Of a DNA stretch of 33,588 nt, positions 15,551 through 23,739 are shown piece by piece. Source of the DNA: Actinomycetota bacterium (GTDB taxonomy: Bacteria; Actinomycetota; Aquicultoria; SKW223); contig JAOADC010000009.1 in assembly GCA_026417515.1 (NCBI GenBank), positions 1-33,588 of the forward strand. The letters run 5' to 3'. The position numbers and the translations under genes are program-made. How positions within the stretch are numbered: position 1 is the first letter of the stretch; every line of letters starts with the position of its first letter. Below the pieces are notes generated by a model. That model was not told the origin of the DNA and did not search any database. It saw only the letters and a program-made list of their open reading frames with translations.

Positions 15551-16483
15551 CTAATCTTCCTGTGTTGCTTTCTCCATTATTTCCAGAGTTCTCATCCTTT
15601 TTTCTACCATCTTCTTAAATTGTTCAAGAAGTTCTTCATTTCCTGGTTTAAACAGATGTCTGAACCTTCCTTGAGGTTTTAGCCACTCTTCGACTGGCTT
15701 CAATTCTCTTGGTTTGAAAGTTATTCTGTATTTTCCATCTTCTACCTCGTAAAGTGGCCAGACGCCTGTTTCGACAGCCAGTCTTGCAATCTTTATTCCC
15801 ATCTCAGTGGGATATCTCCAACCTCTAGGACAAGGGGCAATGATATTTAGAACTGCTGGTCCATTTACAGAAAACGCCTTTTCAACTTTTCTTATAAGGT
15901 CCATAAAGTGGGAAGGACTGGCAGTAGCAACATATGGTATGTTATGTGCAACCGCAAAAAGAGTTAAATCCTTCTTTGGCTCTTTTTTACCTGGTTCGAC
16001 TTTACCAACTGGTGTGGTGCTTGTCCAGGCATAGGATGGCGTTGCTGAAGAACGCTGAATACCTGTGTTCATATAAGCTTCATTGTCAAGGCAAACATAG
16101 ACAAATTTATGCTGCCTTTCTAGCGCACCTGATAATGATTGTAAGCCTATATCGTATGTTCCACCATCACCAGCAAACACTACAACATTGTAATCATCAA
16201 TTTTCTTACCTTTTCTCTTCAGGGCTTTGATAGCAGCTTCTATACCGCTTGCAGTAGCAGCAGCATTTTCAAAAGCATTGTGGATGTAGGAAACCCTCCA
16301 GGAAGTATAGGGGTAAACTGTTGTAGAAACTTCGAGACATCCTGTGGAATTAGCAACTACAACTGGCTTGTCAGAAGCCAAAAGTATCTGACGAACTATA
16401 GAGGGCTCTGTGCAACCGGCACATAATCTATGACCCGGTGCGAGCAAATCTTTTTTCAATGCTAATTGCTTGAGCGTTGCCAT
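15551..16483 (-). CDS. porB: pyruvate:ferredoxin oxidoreductase beta subunit PorB
   Basis: Thiamine diphosphate-binding subunit that, with PorACD, oxidises pyruvate and CoA to acetyl-CoA and CO2 and reduces ferredoxin. In 310 residues: LLAPGHRLCAGCTEPSIVRQ (cluster Cys21, Cys24), TPP motif GDGGTYDIG (105-113) with CLDNEAYMNTG, and a further Cys in IIAPCPRGW. The proximal [4Fe-4S] cysteines of PorB are represented. Start ATG 16483 lies 2 bp from the end of porA, with GGTGGA upstream. Last gene of por operon. Confidence 0.95.
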   Translation of the reverse strand: MATLKQLALKKDLLAPGHRLCAGCTEPSIVRQILLASDKPVVVANSTGCLEVSTTVYPYTSWRVSYIHNAFENAAATASGIEAAIKALKRKGKKIDDYNVVVFAGDGGTYDIGLQSLSGALERQHKFVYVCLDNEAYMNTGIQRSSATPSYAWTSTTPVGKVEPGKKEPKKDLTLFAVAHNIPYVATASPSHFMDLIRKVEKAFSVNGPAVLNIIAPCPRGWRYPTEMGIKIARLAVETGVWPLYEVEDGKYRITFKPRELKPVEEWLKPQGRFRHLFKPGNEELLEQFKKMVEKRMRTLEIMEKATQED

Positions 16484-17677
16484 TTAATCCACCTCTTTTC
16501 CTTTGATGCTTATCCAAATTTTTTCAGGGTATTCTTTCCCGTTGCTTGCATCTATTCCAATCTTTAAGGCTTCTTCAATTTCTTCAAGCTCTAGATCACG
16601 TCCTCCAAGTCCATAGATAACGTTAACAACAGGCTTGATGAACCTTTCTTTGTAAAGTGCATTTGTAATGTCTGAACAGAGAGGCGCATAAGATGCACCA
16701 GGTGAGTTTGCTCTGTCAAAAACAACGATTGCTTTAGAATTCTTAAGGATTTCAACAACTTCTTTTTCAGGGAATGGACGGTAAGTTCTGACTTTCAGTA
16801 AACCTGCTTTTATCCCTTTCCGCCTTGCTTCATGGACTATCTCTCGAACAGAACCTGTCAAGCTTCCCATTATTACAAATACTATTTCTGCATCTTCAAT
16901 GAATTCTGTTTCTAGATGTCTGTAATGTCTGCCACTTATCTCTGCAAAACGATCGTAAACTTCTTGGATGACAGGTAGAGAGTTTCTCAAAGCGTCTTCC
17001 TGAACCTTCTTAAATTCGTAGTAGAAACCACCCAATGAATCAAAAGCTCCGACCGTTGTTGGTGTTTCGAGCATATTGTAAGGTGCCTTGTAATCTCCTA
17101 CGAAATTCTTGACAACATCGTCATCTAAAATCGAGACAGCATCTATTGAGTGAGAGATTGTAAAACCATCGAAGTTTATCATTACAGGCAAGAAAACTCT
17201 TTCATTTTCTGCAATCTTAAATGCCATAATGGTTGCGTCGTAGGCTTCCTGAGCATTTTCATTGAAAATCATTATCCAACCAGAATCTCTTGCACCCATG
17301 GCATCTGAATGATCACAGTGAATATTGATGGGCGCAGAGAGTGCTCTGTTGACATTTACTAAAACGATAGGCAACCTTAATCCTGAAGCAATATATAGTT
17401 CCTCCCACATAAGAGCAAGTCCTTGTGCAGAAGTAGCTGTCATACTTCTTGCGCCTGCTGCTGCTGAACCAATCACAGCGCTCATTGCTGAATGTTCGCT
17501 TTCAACTCGAACAAGTTCTGTATCAACCAGACCATTAGCCACATAATTTGAAAATTCTTCCATAATGGTTGTTTGAGGGGTTATGGGATAGGCTGCCACA
17601 ACATCTGGATTTATCTGCTTCATTGCATGGGCAACTGCTTGATTGCCTGTTAAGGCTAAAACTTTTTGCTTGTCCAT
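16484..17677 (-). CDS. porA: pyruvate:ferredoxin oxidoreductase alpha subunit PorA
   Basis: 397 residues from ATG 17677, which follows GAGGAGG with 6 bp spacing; a longer frame to 17692 overlaps porD. The N-terminal VAAYPITPQTTIMEEFSNYV and ESEHSAMSAVIGSAAAGARSMTATSAQGLALM are diagnostic of 2-oxoacid:ferredoxin oxidoreductase alpha subunits, which bind CoA and form the active-site interface with PorB. GLRLPIVLVNVNRALSAPINI favours the pyruvate enzyme. Third in the operon order porC-D-A-B. Confidence 0.95.
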   Translation of the reverse strand: MDKQKVLALTGNQAVAHAMKQINPDVVAAYPITPQTTIMEEFSNYVANGLVDTELVRVESEHSAMSAVIGSAAAGARSMTATSAQGLALMWEELYIASGLRLPIVLVNVNRALSAPINIHCDHSDAMGARDSGWIMIFNENAQEAYDATIMAFKIAENERVFLPVMINFDGFTISHSIDAVSILDDDVVKNFVGDYKAPYNMLETPTTVGAFDSLGGFYYEFKKVQEDALRNSLPVIQEVYDRFAEISGRHYRHLETEFIEDAEIVFVIMGSLTGSVREIVHEARRKGIKAGLLKVRTYRPFPEKEVVEILKNSKAIVVFDRANSPGASYAPLCSDITNALYKERFIKPVVNVIYGLGGRDLELEEIEEALKIGIDASNGKEYPEKIWISIKGKEVD

Positions 17678-17678
17678 G

Positions 17679-17990
17679 CTATTCCTCCTCAATAGCTTCT
17701 TTCATTTCAATTGCATCTTTTGGGCACTCTGCGGCGCAAATGCCACAACCTTTACAATGATCGTAGTCAACTCCAACTACCTTGCCTTCTTCAACCAATA
17801 TGCTTGAGTCAGGGCAGTAGATAAAACAATAGAGACATTGAATGCACTTAGAAAAATCAATCTCTGGCATAAAAGTTTTCCAGGAACCTGTTTTGTAAAG
17901 TTCTGAGTTTCCCGCATCCTGTATATGACCACCGATTGGGTGTTCTTCAGGACTGAATTCTTGTATTCTAGTGATATCTATCTTTTTCAA
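17679..17990 (-). CDS. porD: pyruvate:ferredoxin oxidoreductase delta subunit PorD
   Basis: 103-residue ferredoxin-like subunit with two [4Fe-4S] sites: CIQCLYCFIYCP (Cys49, 52, 55, 59) and CKGCGICAAECP (Cys79, 82, 85, 89). The first 45 residues carry the usual SWKTFMPEID lead-in. It relays electrons from the TPP site to soluble ferredoxin. Stop and start overlap porC by 4 bp, and the end is next to the porA ribosome site, so all four genes are one operon. Confidence 0.95.
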   Translation of the reverse strand: MKKIDITRIQEFSPEEHPIGGHIQDAGNSELYKTGSWKTFMPEIDFSKCIQCLYCFIYCPDSSILVEEGKVVGVDYDHCKGCGICAAECPKDAIEMKEAIEEE

Positions 17991-18556
17991 CCTTCTTGCA
18001 CCTCCTCGTAGGCTCTCTTAGCAGCATCGACATTTCCGCGCACTATCTCTTCAGAGAACTTCTTAGAAAATGATTTCTCGAGAAATTCAAGAACAACTTC
18101 TATGGGTGCGAGATTCAATGCTTTTACCAAGGCACCAATCATTGGCGTATTAGGTATAGGCCTTCCGATTGTTTCGAGAGCAATGTGGGTAGCATTGACA
18201 GTAAACACTTTGTAAGGCTTATTCTCGATATTAAGAACACGCCTTATTGCTTCAGGTGGTTCAGGTGTGTTTATCAGAATCGTACCATTTTCTTTGAGTC
18301 CATTGAGAAAATCAACTGTTCCAATAAGTGTAGCATCTAAGACTGCTACAACATCTGGCCTTCTAATACCTGTTCTTATGTTGATTGGGTTATCGTCTAT
18401 TCTTGTAAAAGCTTGGATGGGTGCACCCATTCTTTCTGGTCCGTACTCTGGAAACGCCTGGAAGTATTTGTTTTGAAAAAGCGCTATATCAGTTAAGAAC
18501 TTTGCTGCGGTTACGACTCCCTGCCCGCCTCTTCCATGCCATCTGATTTCAAGCAT
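17987..18556 (-). CDS. porC: pyruvate:ferredoxin oxidoreductase gamma subunit PorC
   Basis: 189 residues. LEIRWHGRGGQGVVTAAKFL (glycine-rich nucleotide/CoA-related loop), FPEYGPERMGAPIQAFTRI and DVVAVLDATLI are typical of the gamma subunit. First gene of the operon, with AAGGAGG 7 bp before ATG 18556. The 97-bp gap upstream to recR has only weak promoter-like A+T-rich sequence on the minus strand. Confidence 0.95.
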   Translation of the reverse strand: MLEIRWHGRGGQGVVTAAKFLTDIALFQNKYFQAFPEYGPERMGAPIQAFTRIDDNPINIRTGIRRPDVVAVLDATLIGTVDFLNGLKENGTILINTPEPPEAIRRVLNIENKPYKVFTVNATHIALETIGRPIPNTPMIGALVKALNLAPIEVVLEFLEKSFSKKFSEEIVRGNVDAAKRAYEEVQEG

Positions 18557-18653
18557 GCTTAAACCTCCTTAATTGAAAGAAGTTCAAAGCCAACTACAGA
18601 TAAAAAAGAATTTTGATAAGTTTAATAAGTTGTTTTTTGAATGTAAAGAAAAT

Positions 18654-19262
18654 TTATTTTGTGTCAAGAGTCCTCCTCGATTGAAGTGCTTTGGCAATCG
18701 TTATCTCGTCTGCAAAATCAAGGTCACCACCAAACGGGACACCGGTAGCCAGCTGTGTGATTCTTGGCACTTTTCCTTTGAGTAAGCGTAATAGATAGGC
18801 TGCTGTCATTTCTCCCTTAACGTTTGGATTGGTGGCAATTATGACTTCTTCAGGAACTACCTTTTCCACTCGTTCCAGTAGTTCTCTTATTCTCAGTTGA
18901 TCAGGGCCTACACCTTCTTGAGGAGAAATTGCGCCTCCAAGTATATGATAAGTACCTCTGTATTCACCACTTCTTTCAATAGAAATGGCATCCTGTGGTT
19001 GTTCTACGATGCAGATCTGTTTATGGTTCCTGTTTTCGTCAGAACAGATCTGACAGATTTCTTCATCTGAAAGATTGAAACAGATTTGACAGTATCTGAC
19101 ATTATCTTTAAGGTCGATTATTGAATTTGACAGGGATTGGGCTTCTTCTTTTTCCATTTTTAAAATAAAAAAGGCAAGTCTGTATGCTGTTTTTGGACCT
19201 ACTCCGGGAAGTTTTTGAAGTTCTTCAATTAATTTTTCAAAAGCCTTGGGAAGTTTAGCCAC
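18654..19262 (-). CDS. recR: recombination protein RecR
   Basis: Recombinational repair mediator, acts with RecO and RecF to load RecA at gaps. 202 residues: helix-hairpin-helix with LPGVGPKTA (18-26), zinc finger Cys58, Cys61, Cys70, Cys73 (CQIC and CQIC), then a Toprim domain with ICIVEQPQDAISIERSG and GGDLDFADEITIAKAL. GTG start 19262 follows AAAAGG. It lies 7 bp after ebfC and completes the dnaX-ebfC-recR run. Confidence 0.97.
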   Translation of the reverse strand: MAKLPKAFEKLIEELQKLPGVGPKTAYRLAFFILKMEKEEAQSLSNSIIDLKDNVRYCQICFNLSDEEICQICSDENRNHKQICIVEQPQDAISIERSGEYRGTYHILGGAISPQEGVGPDQLRIRELLERVEKVVPEEVIIATNPNVKGEMTAAYLLRLLKGKVPRITQLATGVPFGGDLDFADEITIAKALQSRRTLDTK

Positions 19263-19269
19263 CTTTTCC

Positions 19270-19605
19270 CTAAGCCATTGGTCCTGTAATTGGTGGGAAT
19301 CCTCCTGGCAGGCCTCCTAAGCCTCCAGTTAATTCAGCCATTCTTGCTTCCATATAAGAACGGGCTTTTTCGCTGGCTTCGTTGACTGCTGCAAGAATCA
19401 TATCTTCAAGTTCTTCAGCTTCTATATCTTTTAATATTTCAGGGTCAATTTTTATGGAAATCAGTTGCCCACTTCCATTGACGACCGCTTTAACGACTCC
19501 GCCACCAGCAGTTGATTCAAACTCCATTTTGACAATCTCTTCCTGAAGTTTTGATATTTCAGCCTGAATCCTTTGAGCTTCTTTTAATAGTTTTCCTATG
19601 TTCAT
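19270..19605 (-). CDS. ebfC: nucleoid-associated protein EbfC/YbaB
   Basis: Small DNA-binding protein, 111 residues. N-terminal MNIGKLLKEAQRIQAEISKLQEE, then FESTAGGGVVKAVVNGSGQLISIKIDPE, and a Gly/Pro-rich tail GGLGGLPGGF are standard. AAGGAGG precedes ATG 19605. Location between dnaX and recR is the conserved bacterial arrangement. Confidence 0.97.
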   Translation of the reverse strand: MNIGKLLKEAQRIQAEISKLQEEIVKMEFESTAGGGVVKAVVNGSGQLISIKIDPEILKDIEAEELEDMILAAVNEASEKARSYMEARMAELTGGLGGLPGGFPPITGPMA

Positions 19606-19646
19606 TCTTTACCTCCTTAAAATGGATAAATGATTATAGCAAAGGT

Positions 19647-21269
19647 TTACGATATATCATCTTTATTGTTAAGGTCTCTTTCTCCAACGATTTGGGCTCC
19701 GAATTTTTCAATAATTGCTTTTTCGTAATCGAACAGACCTTGGGGTTCCTGTTCATATTCTACTAAATTCGTATTGTTATTTGATTCTTTTTGGTTGAGG
19801 ATAGTTTCAGATGGTTCAAAAATGTCTTTGATTTCAAACCTTATATTCTCTTTCTTAAAAAATTGTCTAAGTCTCTGGTTTATTTTAGATACATTCTCTT
19901 CTGTAAATATATTTTTTGCTGTTGAGTGAAAGTCTTTTGGGAAAGCAACAACGATCTTTTCGTCACCAAATTCAATTAAATAGGATTCTTTTAAGAACCC
20001 ATGCAAGGCAATTTCAGAAGCATCTGATTGTTTCTTAAAGAATTCAAGAAAGTCATTCCACCTATCTTCCTTGTTTAAGAACATATTATCTACTTGGTTA
20101 GAATCTTGTTGTTTTGAAACCTGGACACTAAAAAGGCCTGTAAAACTTCCCGTACCAGTTTTGATATTGGGCTGCTTAATAGAATTTCTTCCAAAGAATT
20201 TTATTATTGCTGATTCTAATGCAAGTAGAGGGTCCTCTCCGTATCTAACTCTTCCTTCAGCCTGCTCAAGTAGTTCAATCATCCCAAAAATATCGACCTT
20301 TTCAAAATCCCTTGATATCAGGTCATCAAGCAGGTTTTTTTCGATGTGAAAATCCTCATGGTAAGTTCCTGACTGTTTATAAATAAGATATTCAACAATT
20401 GACTGAACCAACGTGGAGATAAGATTTTTTAAATCAAACCCCTGACTATCGACCTCCCTAACTATTCTTATTGCCTGGGTAAGGTTTGCTTCAAGAAGAG
20501 AGGCAAGGAGTTTATGGACAATCTCCTCAGAAACAACACCTGCGACTTTTTGAACAACTTCAGCTGTTATCTTTCCATTTGCAAATGTACGTGATTGTTC
20601 AAGAAGAACGAGTGCATCTCTCATACCGCCGCGTGCTTTTCGTGCAACAAGAACAAGTGCACGCTCGTCGTATTCGTAGCCTTCTTTGTCAGCAACAGTC
20701 TTGAGCCTTTCAACAATTATAGGTAAAGGAAGTTTTCTGAAATCAAAAACCTGACAACGTGATTGAATTGTAGGTATGACCTTATGTTTTTCAGTTGTAG
20801 CAAGAACAAAAACAGCATATGAAGGAGGTTCTTCCAGAGTTTTAAGAAGTGCATTGGACGCGTCTTGGGTGAGCATATGGACTTCATCTATTATGAAAAC
20901 TCTGTATTTCCCTTGAGAAGGATTGAAGTATATATGATCTCGAAGTTCTCGTATGTCGTCTATACCTCGGTTGGATGCGGCATCAATTTCAATAACATCA
21001 AGAAAATTTCCCTGTTGAATGGATCTACAGTTATCGCAAACGCCACATGGATTATCAGTTGGTCCTTCCTTACAGTTAAGTGCTTTTGCTATGAGTCTGG
21101 CTACTGTTGTCTTTCCAGTCCCTCGTGGTCCAGCAAAAAGGTAGGCATGACTGATTCTTCCGGTCTTAAGAGCGTTCTTAATGGTAACAGTGATGTGCTC
21201 TTGTCCAACGACTTCTTCAAAAAAAGAAGGTCTGTATTTTCTATAGAGAGTGAGGTTGGTATCTTCCAT
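19647..21269 (-). CDS. dnaX: DNA polymerase III gamma/tau subunit
   Basis: Clamp-loader ATPase, 540 residues. Features: Walker A GPRGTGKTT (47-55), zinc site Cys66, 75, 78, 81 (CGVCDNC), Walker B FIIDEVHML (126-133), arginine finger in IQSRCQVF (about 171). The C-terminal 170 residues carry the tau region with low conservation but the DnaX-type FPKDF and FGAQIVGERD end. Starts at ATG 21269, 29 bp after the SRP RNA 3' end with AAAAAAGG upstream; a TATAAT on the minus strand in that gap could give dnaX its own promoter. Slippery-site possibility is discussed among rejected items. Confidence 0.96.
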   Translation of the reverse strand: MEDTNLTLYRKYRPSFFEEVVGQEHITVTIKNALKTGRISHAYLFAGPRGTGKTTVARLIAKALNCKEGPTDNPCGVCDNCRSIQQGNFLDVIEIDAASNRGIDDIRELRDHIYFNPSQGKYRVFIIDEVHMLTQDASNALLKTLEEPPSYAVFVLATTEKHKVIPTIQSRCQVFDFRKLPLPIIVERLKTVADKEGYEYDERALVLVARKARGGMRDALVLLEQSRTFANGKITAEVVQKVAGVVSEEIVHKLLASLLEANLTQAIRIVREVDSQGFDLKNLISTLVQSIVEYLIYKQSGTYHEDFHIEKNLLDDLISRDFEKVDIFGMIELLEQAEGRVRYGEDPLLALESAIIKFFGRNSIKQPNIKTGTGSFTGLFSVQVSKQQDSNQVDNMFLNKEDRWNDFLEFFKKQSDASEIALHGFLKESYLIEFGDEKIVVAFPKDFHSTAKNIFTEENVSKINQRLRQFFKKENIRFEIKDIFEPSETILNQKESNNNTNLVEYEQEPQGLFDYEKAIIEKFGAQIVGERDLNNKDDIS

Positions 21270-21298
21270 TGCCTAACCTTTTTTATATATTATAAGTG

Positions 21299-21573
21299 TT
21301 GGCTGCACACCTGCCTTCGACGATAGTAAACCAGCGGTGTTTTCTCAGATATTCCTCCAGTCAGACAATCTCCCAGCAGCGAATTCCTCTGCTTACCGTT
21401 GCTCCCTTCCGGGCCTGGCGGGGTTTGCAGAGTCTTCACTTTGAGAGCTCCGACCTTCAACGGAATATCTGAGAACTCCTTGCTGACCTATATCGCCTCA
21501 GGCAGGAATCCAGCCCTGCTATAGCGGATTGCAGGTTCAGGGCACCGCTACCTCCCCGCCTGGTGCAGCCAAC
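21299..21573 (-). ncRNA. ffs: large bacterial SRP RNA (6S/7S-like, with Alu domain)
   Basis: The minus strand folds as a long rod. The ends GTTGGCTGCAC and GTGCAGCCAAC are perfect complements over 11 bp, at 21573-21563 and 21309-21299. Near the middle the domain IV core CAGGCCCGGAAGGGAGCA is visible with the conserved GGAAG tetraloop region and the asymmetric internal bulge. At about 275 nt it is the long type with an Alu domain, as in Firmicutes and deep-branching bacteria, and not the short 4.5S type. It lies between tRNA-Ser(CGA) and dnaX on the same strand. Confidence 0.93.
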
Positions 21574-21635
21574 GAATAATATTTTATCAGAATTAAAGCA
21601 AAGAATAGTTGCCCTGAGTTTTCTTGATTTCTAAC

Positions 21636-21728
21636 TGGCGGAGGGACAGGGATTTGAACCCTGGTCTCCGCTTTTTGCGGAGAAGCGGTTTTCGAGACCG
21701 CCGCCTTCGGCCACTCGGCCATCCCTCC
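21636..21728 (-). tRNA. tRNA-Ser (anticodon CGA)
   Basis: Minus strand: acceptor GGAGGGA pairs with TCCCTCC, long variable arm CTTCTCCGC/GCGGAGA, anticodon loop CTCGAAA (anticodon CGA, reads UCG), T loop TTCAAAT, discriminator G and encoded CCA. Class II structure typical of tRNA-Ser. 62 bp upstream of the SRP RNA. Confidence 0.96.
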
Positions 21729-21818
21729 AAAACAAGATTTTTATTTGAAGTAAATAGATTTTAAATTATCGACAATCATAATCGATTATTATTTTATGTA
21801 TGAGGGGGGTGAATAAGA

Positions 21819-22019
21819 ATGAAAAACGTTGGACCTATCGACAAAGCCGTCAGATTGAGTATCGCAGCAGTCCTCATCATTCTTTATGCTCTCGGAGTTA
21901 TAAAGGGAGCCTTAGGAATCATTGCGCTCGTCATTGCCTTTGTATTGATTGTGACGAGCCTTACAGGTTTTTGTTTTCTTTACAGGGTTCTTGGAATAAG
22001 CACATTGCGAAAAAAGTAA
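21819..22019 (+). CDS. DUF2892 small membrane protein
   Basis: 66 residues. The N-terminal MKNVGPIDKAVRLSIAAVLI and C-terminal TSLTGFCFLYRVLGIST are the family hallmarks, with two helices between (IIALVIAFVLIVTSL forms the second). Often the Cys in TGFC is part of a thiol-related pair in other members. GGGGGGTGA stands before ATG 21819. Its transcript runs into the convergent tRNA-Arg(CCG). Confidence 0.88.
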   Translation: MKNVGPIDKAVRLSIAAVLIILYALGVIKGALGIIALVIAFVLIVTSLTGFCFLYRVLGISTLRKK

Positions 22020-22022
22020 AAA

Positions 22023-22098
22023 TGGCGCGCCCGGCGCGATTCGAACGCGCAGCCTTTGGCTCCGGAGGCCAACGCTCTATCCGTTGAGCTACGGGCGC
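22023..22098 (-). tRNA. tRNA-Arg (anticodon CCG)
   Basis: Minus strand: acceptor GCGCCCG/CGGGCGC, D arm GCTC/GAGC, anticodon stem TTGGC/GCCAA with loop CTCCGGA (anticodon CCG), T arm GCGCG TTCGAAT CGCGC, discriminator G and encoded CCA. Lies downstream of the cysteine synthase gene on the same strand. Confidence 0.96.
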
Positions 22099-22150
22099 AA
22101 AAAGAACCCAATTGATATTTTAAATACCTGGTAAGGCATTTTAAAAAAGC

Positions 22151-23092
22151 CTATGGTGGGCACTCTGAACAGATAGATGCGAAGAGTGAAGTGCTTAAGT
22201 ATCTATCGCCTCTGTCTGGTAGTATGGTTACAATGTTTCCACTCTTTATTTTTTCGGCGAGTTTAAGTGCGCCAAAAACTGCAGCACCGCTTGACATACC
22301 AACAAATAATCCCTCTTCGTGTGCAAGCCTTCTTGCCATTTCAAAAGCTTCTGCATCATTTACAAAGATATGTTCATCGAGCAGATCTGGATCGTAAATC
22401 AAAGGAACTATTGATTCTTCCATATTCTTTAAACCCTGGATTCGGTGTTTTTTTACAGGTTCTATCCCCATCAGTATGATTGAACTGTTCTTTTCTTTTA
22501 AGAATGTACCAACACCCATAAAGGTTCCTGTGGTGCCAAGACCAGCAGCAAACGCAGTTATGTTTCCATTTAATTCCTCGTATATTTCAGGTCCGGTCGT
22601 TTCGTAATGGGCTAATACATTTGCAGGATTTCTAAACTGATCAGGCATAAAGTAGGTTGTCGGATCTTTTTCTATAAGCTCGTAAGCCCTCCTTATCGCG
22701 CCATCAGTACTTTCTTCTGCAGGAGTGAGAATAACTTCTGCGCCAAGGGCTTCCAGAATTCTCCTTCTCTCAATAGAAACGCAGGCAGGCATATATAGAC
22801 GAATCCTGTAACCTTTGAGGGCACATATCATGGCAAGCGCTATACCGGTATTGCCACTTGTTGGTTCAACAACAATTTTTTCTGGAGTTAAAAGCCCCTT
22901 TTCTTCTGCGTCTAATATCATATAAAGGGCTGGTCTGTCTTTTACAGAACCACCAGGATTTGCACCTTCATATTTGGCAAACAACCTTACATCAGGATAA
23001 AAAGGATTCACTTTTCTTAATTCAATGAGAGGAGTGTTTCCAATTGCAGACAGAAGAGAATTTTGACTTATAAGCTCTTTGGTTTTCTTCAT
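22151..23092 (-). CDS. cysM: cysteine synthase (CysK/CysM family)
   Basis: PLP enzyme joining O-acetylserine (or related) with sulfide to give cysteine. 313 residues: IGNTPLIEL, PLP lysine in GGSVKDRPA (Lys51), PTSGNTGIALA (79-83 and on), GLGTTGTFMGVG phosphate loop and GMSSGAAVFGALKLA. The choice between CysK and CysM, or a phosphoserine variant, cannot be made. ATG 23092 starts only 14 bp after the encoded CCA of tRNA-Ser(GGA), preceded by a GGAAAAAG stretch. The C-terminus ends SICSECPP, with two extra Cys. Confidence 0.92.
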   Translation of the reverse strand: MKKTKELISQNSLLSAIGNTPLIELRKVNPFYPDVRLFAKYEGANPGGSVKDRPALYMILDAEEKGLLTPEKIVVEPTSGNTGIALAMICALKGYRIRLYMPACVSIERRRILEALGAEVILTPAEESTDGAIRRAYELIEKDPTTYFMPDQFRNPANVLAHYETTGPEIYEELNGNITAFAAGLGTTGTFMGVGTFLKEKNSSIILMGIEPVKKHRIQGLKNMEESIVPLIYDPDLLDEHIFVNDAEAFEMARRLAHEEGLFVGMSSGAAVFGALKLAEKIKSGNIVTILPDRGDRYLSTSLFASICSECPP

Positions 23093-23106
23093 CTTTTTCC
23101 GTTTTT

Positions 23107-23201
23107 TGGCGGAGGGAGAGGGATTTGAACCCTCGAGACCCCTTTTGGGGGTCTACGCGATTTCCAGTCGCGCGCACTAGACCAGGCTATGCGATCCCTC
23201 C
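23107..23201 (-). tRNA. tRNA-Ser (anticodon GGA)
   Basis: Minus strand: acceptor GGAGGGA/TCCCTCC, anticodon stem CGCGA/TCGCG with loop CTGGAAA (anticodon GGA), long variable arm built from GACCCC/GGGGTC, T loop TTCAAAT, discriminator G and encoded CCA. Directly upstream of the cysteine synthase start. Confidence 0.96.
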
Positions 23202-23249
23202 AAAGATTTTAAATACAGGAATAAATTTTAGCAGATAAGATAAGTTAGA

Positions 23250-23735
23250 TTAATAGTTGTTAGCTTGCCTGAGTTTTTGAAAAAAGTCTTTTAAGATTTC
23301 AGTGCTTCGCTCCTTTTCAACTCCTGAAATTATCTCTGATACGCGATGGTTGAGTCTTTCGTCAGATAAAAGACTGTAGAGTGATTTCACAGCCCCTGCC
23401 TTGTTATCTTCAGCGCCATATACTACTCTTTCAATACGAGAGAGGACGATTGCGCCGGCGCACATAGGACAGGGTTCAACTGTTACGTAGAGTGTGCAAC
23501 CGCTAAGTCTCCAATTTTTTAATTTTTTGGCTGCTTGCCTGATAGCGATTATTTCAGCATGAGCAGTTGGATCATTTTTTGTTTCTCGCAGATTATGACC
23601 CCTTCCTATGACTTTACCTTCTTTTACAATGACTGCACCAATGGGTACCTCGCCTTTTTTTGCCGCCTTTTCAGCCTCTTTTAATGCTTCTCTCATATAT
23701 TTTTCGTCTTTGCTTTCGTATGAATATTTACTCAT
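23250..23735 (-). CDS. tadA: tRNA-specific adenosine deaminase TadA
   Basis: Deaminates A34 of tRNA-Arg(ACG) to inosine. 161 residues from ATG 23735; a longer frame to 23777 overlaps purU. Zinc and catalytic residues: His59 and Glu61 in TAHAEIIAI, and Cys89/Cys92 in EPCPMCAGAI. GEVPIGAVIVKEGKVIGRGHN and RIERVVYGAED are family marks. The substrate tRNA-Arg(ACG) is encoded at 30399-30475. No clear ribosome site, 4 bp after the purU stop, so coupling with purU is likely. Confidence 0.94.
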   Translation of the reverse strand: MSKYSYESKDEKYMREALKEAEKAAKKGEVPIGAVIVKEGKVIGRGHNLRETKNDPTAHAEIIAIRQAAKKLKNWRLSGCTLYVTVEPCPMCAGAIVLSRIERVVYGAEDNKAGAVKSLYSLLSDERLNHRVSEIISGVEKERSTEILKDFFQKLRQANNY

Positions 23736-23739
23736 ATTG

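Noticed and set aside
20334-20345. Slippery heptamer A AAA AAC in phase in dnaX (codons 310-312), with a TGA in the -1 frame three codons later
   Set aside because: Phase matches a -1 frameshift site, but the product (about 315 residues) would be cut within the oligomerisation domain, unlike known gamma, and no clear downstream hairpin or upstream stimulator was seen. A7 runs are common at this A+T content.
21537-21722. Open frame across the tRNA-Ser(CGA) and SRP RNA start
   Set aside because: Translation of structural RNA sequence; peptide has the usual artefact pattern such as ETRVQIPVPPP.
21800-22087. Open frame ending in RFERAAFGSGGQRSIR
   Set aside because: The end is antisense to tRNA-Arg(CCG); the real gene in this stretch is the 66-residue DUF2892 frame at 21819.
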